Shown here piece by piece: positions 37,580-41,283 of a stretch of DNA of 41,283 nt. The stretch is from IMG/VR virus record IMGVR_UViG_3300036790_000238, positions 1 to 41,283 of that record; one strand, 5' to 3'. The notes beneath the pieces were generated by a model, which saw only the letters and a program-made list of their open reading frames with translations, ran no database searches and had not been told where the DNA came from. Positions within the stretch are counted from its first letter, which is position 1; each line of letters begins with the position of its first letter. The translations under genes were made by a program, and so were the position numbers. Source of the DNA: a virus.

Positions 37580-37734
37580 CCCCTCCCCTGCGCCGGTAGC
37601 GCGTCAATTCTCGATACGAATTCCGCCTCGCGGCAGATCGGATGCACTCTCATGCAGCGCTCGCAGACACGCCTGGGCCCCTGTTGCGTTTCTATCTCGT
37701 ACTCAGCCGGGGAGCCGCACAGGTCGCAGATCAT
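37576..37734 (-). CDS. Zinc-ribbon microprotein (52 aa)
   Basis: The protein MICDLCGSPAEYEIETQQGP continues RRVCERCMRVHPIC, a complete CxxC...CxxC ribbon. It is ATGA-coupled upstream and GTGA-coupled downstream. Too short for a named family; probably a nucleic-acid or protein binder. Confidence 0.72.
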   Translation of the reverse strand: MICDLCGSPAEYEIETQQGPRRVCERCMRVHPICREAEFVSRIDALPAQGRG

Positions 37735-37952
37735 TTGGAACGCCGTTCAGCGTCACATGGGCCGCATTGCATATCGGACTGACGGGCGACTTCGATCCCA
37801 ACGCGATCCATACCTGAGGCCCACCGTGCGCCCTTAGCGACCTCCGCCCGGAATAGCTTTCGATACCGGGCATCGTCTCCATCTTGCGGTTCCACTATCG
37901 TCATCTGAACCTTTCCGTGCTCACAAAAAAATCGGCGGGTCATCACGTCCAT
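37731..37952 (-). CDS. Small hypothetical protein (73 aa)
   Basis: TAGGAGG lies eight bases upstream of MDVMTRRFFCEHGKVQMTIV. The C-terminal MQCGPCDAERRSK has a CxxC pair. It follows the exonuclease by 12 bases. The function is unknown. Confidence 0.68.
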   Translation of the reverse strand: MDVMTRRFFCEHGKVQMTIVEPQDGDDARYRKLFRAEVAKGARWASGMDRVGIEVARQSDMQCGPCDAERRSK

Positions 37953-37964
37953 TTGTCGGGCCTC

Positions 37965-38738
37965 CTATGGCGTCGGCATTTCGTCTGAGATGAAGTCGCA
38001 GTTTGAAGCAAAATCCCGCGAAGGGTCGTATTCTGCCGCCGGCTGTTCGTCTTGCGGCATGATGTCGAACACAGTGGGCGGAAGCCCGCGCTGGGCCACC
38101 GCAGCCTCGATTTCAGTGTGAAACTTCTGCGCCTCTTCTTCGATCAGGGCGATGGTTGACTGGCAGTCTGAGCGATGGAAGCGGAACTTCACCAGTTTCA
38201 GCGCATCAGGGAAGTGCGGATTGAAACTCGCCAGATCCCACCAGGTTCGCTCTGGGAAACAAGTCAGATTCCCCAGCACCTGCCACTTGTACTCCTCCAC
38301 CATCGCCATCGGATCGCTGAGGTAGGAGTCGTGGACCATCTCTGTCGGGGCCTTCAGTTCAACCCCACCTGACTCACCGCAGAGTCCATCCGCGCTTGCG
38401 CCGAACCAGTCCCATTCGTAGTGCAGGGCAAAGCCTACCGTGTCCACGACCTGCTGAGTGTCCGCCTCATACAGCATCCTGGCATAGGGCTCCCGCTCTG
38501 CTCCCTCCATCATGGCCCGGCTGGTAAAGTGATTTACTGCCTGCTTTGTAATGCGCTCCACAACTAATTCGCGCCGGTACGTTTCTTTTGCGGCCGCTTC
38601 GGTTCCGGCTGGACCACGGGAACTGCCCCGGCTGATCGGTGGCGCCATCATATCTCCGAGCCGGGAGCCAGTTATACGGCCTCGCCTGGCGGCAATCCAC
38701 ATATCGCTTTGCTGCTGGCAATGAAACAGACGGCTCAT
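37965..38738 (-). CDS. YqaJ/lambda-Exo type recombination exonuclease
   Basis: The 257-residue protein has the family's start (QSDMWIAARRGRITGSRLGD), RAMMEGAEREPYARMLYEAD, and the PD-(D/E)XK core SADGLCG (Asp 117) with VELKAP (Glu 127, Lys 129), then EYKWQVLGNLTCF. It digests duplex ends from 5' to 3' so the partner annealing protein can load. It overlaps the ERF gene by ATGA, which supports the pair. Confidence 0.9.
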   Translation of the reverse strand: MSRLFHCQQQSDMWIAARRGRITGSRLGDMMAPPISRGSSRGPAGTEAAAKETYRRELVVERITKQAVNHFTSRAMMEGAEREPYARMLYEADTQQVVDTVGFALHYEWDWFGASADGLCGESGGVELKAPTEMVHDSYLSDPMAMVEEYKWQVLGNLTCFPERTWWDLASFNPHFPDALKLVKFRFHRSDCQSTIALIEEEAQKFHTEIEAAVAQRGLPPTVFDIMPQDEQPAAEYDPSRDFASNCDFISDEMPTP

Positions 38739-39493
38739 TTCGGCCCCCTGCGCAGCGCCTTGAGCCGCGCATCTCTGGCTGCGGTAAATATTGTCATCGC
38801 CTTGTAATCCGGCTGACCTTTGCACGCTCCCTTAGCCGCAGTGGTCGCCTCAGTCCACCGTTTCATGCACTCTTCGGCTGTGCCTGAGCCCTCGATAGAG
38901 GCTACCCAGTCATGGCCTTCGCTTTGTGTCACCCCTTCAGGCTCGGTAGCTTCCGGATCGGAGCCATAAACGTGGACGCCACAGGAAGCCAGCAGGGTGT
39001 ATTTCTCAAGATAGGAGGTTGTCGATCCGACGCCTTTCAGGGTGTCTTTCCCTCCTGAGGTGTCAGCCGGAGCCGCAAGGGTCGAGCCCTCCTCCTCATA
39101 AGCCGTCCCTTTGAGCCGGAGGTAGCAGGTAACGCGAATCCTCCCATCGGGCAAATCTGTGGACTTGTACCTGTAGGTAATGCCGTGTTCGAGCAGAGCC
39201 TTATTCAGCGGGGTTGCCACATCCTCCAGCGCCACCGCCTTATAAAGCAAATCGCCAGTCTTGGTCGTAATGGAACGCTCACGGACGATGACCGGCATGT
39301 GGTCGCGAAAGGCCGCCATCGCCTCAGAAAACGCGATCTTGTCCTCGCGGTCCTGAATCTGCATCTGTAAGGCGGCCAGCCGCTCAATCACGTCAATCGA
39401 GCCTTCCCTTTCGATGGCCAGTTGCAGCAGGTCCATCGGCGTGGTCTTGTGCGTCATAACCCCGTGGTTCACGGGCTGAATGTCAGTGCTCAC
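38735..39493 (-). CDS. erf: ERF-family single-strand annealing protein
   Basis: The 252-residue protein matches P22-type ERF: LQLAIEREGSIDVIERLAAL, AFSEAMAAFRDHMPVIVRER, LYKAVALEDVATPLNKALLE, HGITYRYKS, APADTSGGKDTLKGVGSTTS and YLEKYTLLASCGVHVYG. ERF anneals complementary strands and, with the adjacent exonuclease, recombines or circularises phage DNA. The start is GTG (GTGA overlap). It stands in for the missing host RecA step. Confidence 0.92.
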   Translation of the reverse strand: MSTDIQPVNHGVMTHKTTPMDLLQLAIEREGSIDVIERLAALQMQIQDREDKIAFSEAMAAFRDHMPVIVRERSITTKTGDLLYKAVALEDVATPLNKALLEHGITYRYKSTDLPDGRIRVTCYLRLKGTAYEEEGSTLAAPADTSGGKDTLKGVGSTTSYLEKYTLLASCGVHVYGSDPEATEPEGVTQSEGHDWVASIEGSGTAEECMKRWTEATTAAKGACKGQPDYKAMTIFTAARDARLKALRRGPK

Positions 39494-39867
39494 AGCGTCT
39501 CCTTCTTCGGTACAGGCTTGCCGCCCGCATGTTCAAGACAATGGCAACCCAGACAAAGAGTCCTGAGGTTAGCCGCGTCCCATGATCCCCCGGCACCGCG
39601 GCTTTGAATGTGAGCCAGATGGCCGCTCATCCATCCTCCCCTCTCCCAAAGCACGCCGATATGGCACCTCTGGCAGCGGTAGTGATCGCGCTCAAAGACT
39701 TCCAGGCGAACTGCTTCCTTCTGCTTCCTCGTCAAGGCTCCTCGCCGCAACTTCGATCGAACGGCACGGATTCTAGTGCGTCTGAGCACGTTGCTCCCTC
39801 TCGTACAGCGCGAACCATTCCTGAGCGATGCGGTTCCAGCCCCTGTCCGGCTCGCGCTATCGCTCAC
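39490..39867 (-). CDS. HNH endonuclease
   Basis: The 125-residue protein has a basic N-terminus (about residues 20-50), a zinc pair CQRC (65-68), then HLAHIQSRGAGGSWDAANLR with His 83/86 and Asn 100, and CLGCH (105-109). This is the beta-beta-alpha metal HNH fold. It may be a small nicking or recombination nuclease, or a mobile homing enzyme. The latter is less likely because there is no intron or intein beside it. It is coupled to ERF by GTGA. Confidence 0.85.
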   Translation of the reverse strand: MSDSASRTGAGTASLRNGSRCTRGSNVLRRTRIRAVRSKLRRGALTRKQKEAVRLEVFERDHYRCQRCHIGVLWERGGWMSGHLAHIQSRGAGGSWDAANLRTLCLGCHCLEHAGGKPVPKKETL

Positions 39868-40103
39868 GGTTTGCCTCCCCACGCCATACTGCAGAGCTCC
39901 CACGCGATACAGGCCACCCCGCCCAGCATGAGCAGCTTGAGCGGCCAGTCCTCCAGCTCTTTCCTGAGGGCCTGCCTGAATAACGAGGCCTGTTCCGAGC
40001 AGCCGGGAAGCGAGCAGCGTTCATTTTTCTGCCGCTCATCCCACAACGCACAGGGGCCGCACACGCCCTGATAGAGTTCAGTTCCGCAGTCAGGGCAGTT
40101 CAT
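39864..40103 (-). CDS. Zinc-ribbon protein with C-terminal membrane helix (79 aa)
   Basis: MNCPDCGTELYQGVCGPCAL is followed by CSLPGC, together a zinc-binding start. The C-terminus (LKLLMLGGVACIAWELCSMA) is a single membrane helix. ATGA and GTGA overlaps on both sides secure the ends. The function is unknown. Confidence 0.7.
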   Translation of the reverse strand: MNCPDCGTELYQGVCGPCALWDERQKNERCSLPGCSEQASLFRQALRKELEDWPLKLLMLGGVACIAWELCSMAWGGKP

Positions 40104-40432
40104 TTCATGCCTCGTTTCAGGTCGGCAAGGACGGCCTCTTCGCGGGCGAGGATGCGTTTGAATGGTTCTTCGCACCCACAGCTTTCAACTCCGCAAGCCT
40201 CATGGGCGTACTTCAAGGAAATCTCGACGAACTGGATCTCTTCCTCCACCTGCCGAATCTCTTCAAGGCGAGCGCGAGTGAATTCGGCAGCATCGGTCCA
40301 AGAATAGAAAATGCGTCCCCGAATGGGAGCACACGGGAACCTCGCCTGGAGGGAAACGCAGCCCTCAAGGGGTCGGCCATGGACATGCACATTCCCCCAA
40401 CTATCACGCACGAACTTCTCGTCGTCCGTCAC
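40100..40432 (-). CDS. Hypothetical protein (110 aa)
   Basis: I used the GTG at 40432 (GGGGGAGG two to three bases upstream; GTGA overlap). DEKFVRDSWGNVHVHGRPLE is followed by FYSWTDAAEFTRARLEEIRQ and a helical end with ACGVESCGC. It may bind zinc through the Cys cluster. Unknown family. Confidence 0.65.
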   Translation of the reverse strand: MTDDEKFVRDSWGNVHVHGRPLEGCVSLQARFPCAPIRGRIFYSWTDAAEFTRARLEEIRQVEEEIQFVEISLKYAHEACGVESCGCEEPFKRILAREEAVLADLKRGMK

Positions 40433-40557
40433 GGCCTCCCCCTCCTCAATTCCTCCGTGCTGAACACAAACCACAGATCCACCGCCTTCAGCAGGATGGG
40501 CTTCCACCACCATGCCAGCAGCAGCCCGGTAACCACGCCGATCAGGAACCAGAGCAT
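40429..40557 (-). CDS. Small membrane protein (42 aa)
   Basis: The ATG lies within the preceding gene's end. The product starts MLWFLIGVVTGLLLAWWWKP (one membrane helix with Trp anchors) and finishes FVFSTEELRRGRP. It overlaps both neighbours. Its role is unknown. Confidence 0.6.
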   Translation of the reverse strand: MLWFLIGVVTGLLLAWWWKPILLKAVDLWFVFSTEELRRGRP

Positions 40558-40763
40558 GAATCCTCCGTTTTCGCCTTGGGCAGTACGGCGCTAATTTGCC
40601 CCCAGCAGATTTCGCACCACATTCGAGCAGCGTCTTCGTATCCCAGTGAAGTACCGCTGACTTTCGCCTCTACCCAGCGGAGCGGAAGAGGTTGACCCGC
40701 AAGGCGCGTCTGCTCTTGCTGCGCCAGGCATCGATCGCATTGATAAACGACTCTGCGCCCCAT
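40542..40763 (-). CDS. Zinc-ribbon protein (73 aa)
   Basis: MGRRVVYQCDRCLAQQEQTR is followed later by MWCEICWGQ, a CxxC pair at each end of a ribbon. GGAGGAGG precedes the ATG. The segment EAKVSGTSLGYEDAAR lies between the pairs. It overlaps the preceding gene's open frame by 173 bases, so one of the two ends is questionable. Confidence 0.7.
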   Translation of the reverse strand: MGRRVVYQCDRCLAQQEQTRLAGQPLPLRWVEAKVSGTSLGYEDAARMWCEICWGQISAVLPKAKTEDSCSGS

Positions 40764-40935
40764 CCTCCTCCTCCAGGCAGTCGTCGCACACCAGACCGCC
40801 AAATCGTTCGCTCCATCCTGCGTTATCCAGATCGATCCCTGGGAACAGACATTCCCAGTTAGCGCACCAGCCGGGATTGTCGCTCTCGTACTCTGCCGGC
40901 TGCCAACGGGTTTCGGCGTTGACGAGGCGCATCAT
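40591..40935 (-). CDS. Cys-rich protein with dubious C-terminal half
   Basis: The ATGA start with GGGGAGG is sound, and MMRLVNAETRWQPAEYESDN then CANWEC...LVCDDCLEEED reads as a zinc knuckle (CxxxxC...CxxC). After about residue 57 the frame overlaps the next ribbon gene and becomes Ser/Arg-rich shadow sequence. A frameshift that truncates it or fuses it to the next gene is likely. Confidence 0.6.
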   Translation of the reverse strand: MMRLVNAETRWQPAEYESDNPGWCANWECLFPGIDLDNAGWSERFGGLVCDDCLEEEDGAQSRLSMRSMPGAARADAPCGSTSSAPLGRGESQRYFTGIRRRCSNVVRNLLGAN

Positions 40936-41126
40936 CGCGGCCTCCCCATGTTCCAAAGGACCACAGCATTGGCAGCGGAGAATGAGCTGTTTATCCAGAA
41001 CAAACAGAAATAGACGAAACCAGAAGCCGTGACTGCCTCGCTGTGGGCAAGTTTCACGGCGAAATATATGGCGACCAGCCCGCAAATGACGGCGGCCACG
41101 ACGTTAATCGTCCCATTCCTCATCAC
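40932..41126 (-). CDS. Two-helix membrane protein (64 aa)
   Basis: A GTG or the following ATG starts a protein with two transmembrane segments (INVVAAVICGLVAIYFAVKL and SGFVYFCLFWINSSFSAANA). AAGAGG precedes it, and ATGA couples it downstream. The role is unknown; it is one of several small membrane proteins in this operon. Confidence 0.65.
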   Translation of the reverse strand: MMRNGTINVVAAVICGLVAIYFAVKLAHSEAVTASGFVYFCLFWINSSFSAANAVVLWNMGRPR

Positions 41127-41283
41127 AGGTTGCCTCTTGCCTTTTCAAGAGCGACCAGCAGGCGTGAACGGCGTGGATCGCCGATACGCATCGGATCGTC
41201 TTCGTCGGATTCCATCGATTTCAGGACGGCGTACATATCTGGGGCTGCGGAGATGAGGTGTGTGTTGGCCTCATGGACGCCGC
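41123..41283 (-). CDS. KFTPGPW-family protein, C-terminal part (continues from window start)
   Basis: This is the 3' part of the gene that starts at 314. Bases 41157-41283 repeat 1-127, and 41123-41156 add the last codons (ALEKARGNL and stop). The stop overlaps the start of the two-helix membrane protein (TGATG). The uninterrupted frame across the join supports circularity. Confidence 0.8.
   Translation of the reverse strand, partial: GVHEANTHLISAAPDMYAVLKSMESDEDDPMRIGDPRRSRLLVALEKARGNL
41157..41283. repeat. Terminal direct repeat, right copy
   Basis: Exact copy of bases 1-127. Collapsing the two copies gives a circle of 41,156 bp in which the KFTPGPW gene is intact. Confidence 0.93.

Noticed and set aside
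39490-39867. HNH gene as a homing endonuclease of an intron or intein
   Set aside because: No interrupted gene or splice-like structure lies beside it, and it is overlapped on both sides by operon genes.
1-41283. CRISPR array, insertion sequence, integrase or attachment site
   Set aside because: I found no regularly spaced repeats, transposase or recombinase motifs, and the tRNA genes are not duplicated in part elsewhere.

Overview
The window looks like one complete, circular genome of a tailed phage with a P22-type short-tailed virion. The first 127 bases (1-127) recur exactly as the last 127 (41157-41283). The unique genome is therefore about 41,156 bp, and one gene on the minus strand runs across the join. 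The base composition is GC-rich. Shine-Dalgarno sequences are strong, and genes are packed with ATGA/GTGA start-stop overlaps. A lambda-R-type endolysin, Sec signal peptides and a lipoprotein-like gene point to a Gram-negative (diderm) host. The signal-peptide style and the tail-fibre domains remind me of soil Acidobacteriota prophages, but that host guess is inference only.

Layout. A divergent control region (about 1346-1628) separates two blocks. Rightward come four tRNA genes (Pro-CGG, Ala-CGC, Thr-CGT, Gly-TCC; 1629-1979), a small membrane protein and a secreted beta-rich protein, and then a sparse stretch (3174-3628). A lone minus-strand Ig-like gene with its own UUCG terminator sits at 3824-4345. 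The late module starts at about 4390. A ribbon-helix-helix gene with a palindrome over its start leads into the terminase small and large subunits. Small head-associated proteins, portal, scaffold and P22-gp5-type coat follow, then a glycosyltransferase behind a terminator-like hairpin, and then gp4-like, gp10-like and needle/fibre-position proteins. Next come an acyl carrier protein and a GNAT acyltransferase, three ejection-protein-like genes, a large tailspike or fibre with a Sec signal peptide, a second secreted fibre-like protein, and a lysis region ending at 28245.

The leftward (minus-strand) block runs from 1345 across the join to 28263 as a roughly 14 kb chain of overlapping genes. 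In transcription order it contains an unknown 86-aa protein, an RHH protein, a DUF2829/Tad2-like anti-Thoeris candidate, many small Cys-rich or membrane proteins, an HNH endonuclease, an ERF single-strand annealing protein and a YqaJ-type exonuclease. A second control region lies at about 36819-36971. It is followed by a DUF1376 replication initiator, a possible helicase loader, an SNF2/SF2 helicase, an N4/N6 DNA methyltransferase, a C5 cytosine methyltransferase, a RusA resolvase, more zinc-ribbon microproteins and a frame-shifted RNA ligase.

I see no integrase, CI-like repressor, DNA polymerase or RNA polymerase. The phage appears to rely on the host replisome and RNA polymerase and is probably lytic. 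The most unusual content is the ACP-GNAT pair and the glycosyltransferase embedded in the virion operon, together with Sec signal peptides on structural-region proteins. The tRNA set plus RNA ligase, and the large number of zinc-ribbon microproteins in the early operon, are also notable.
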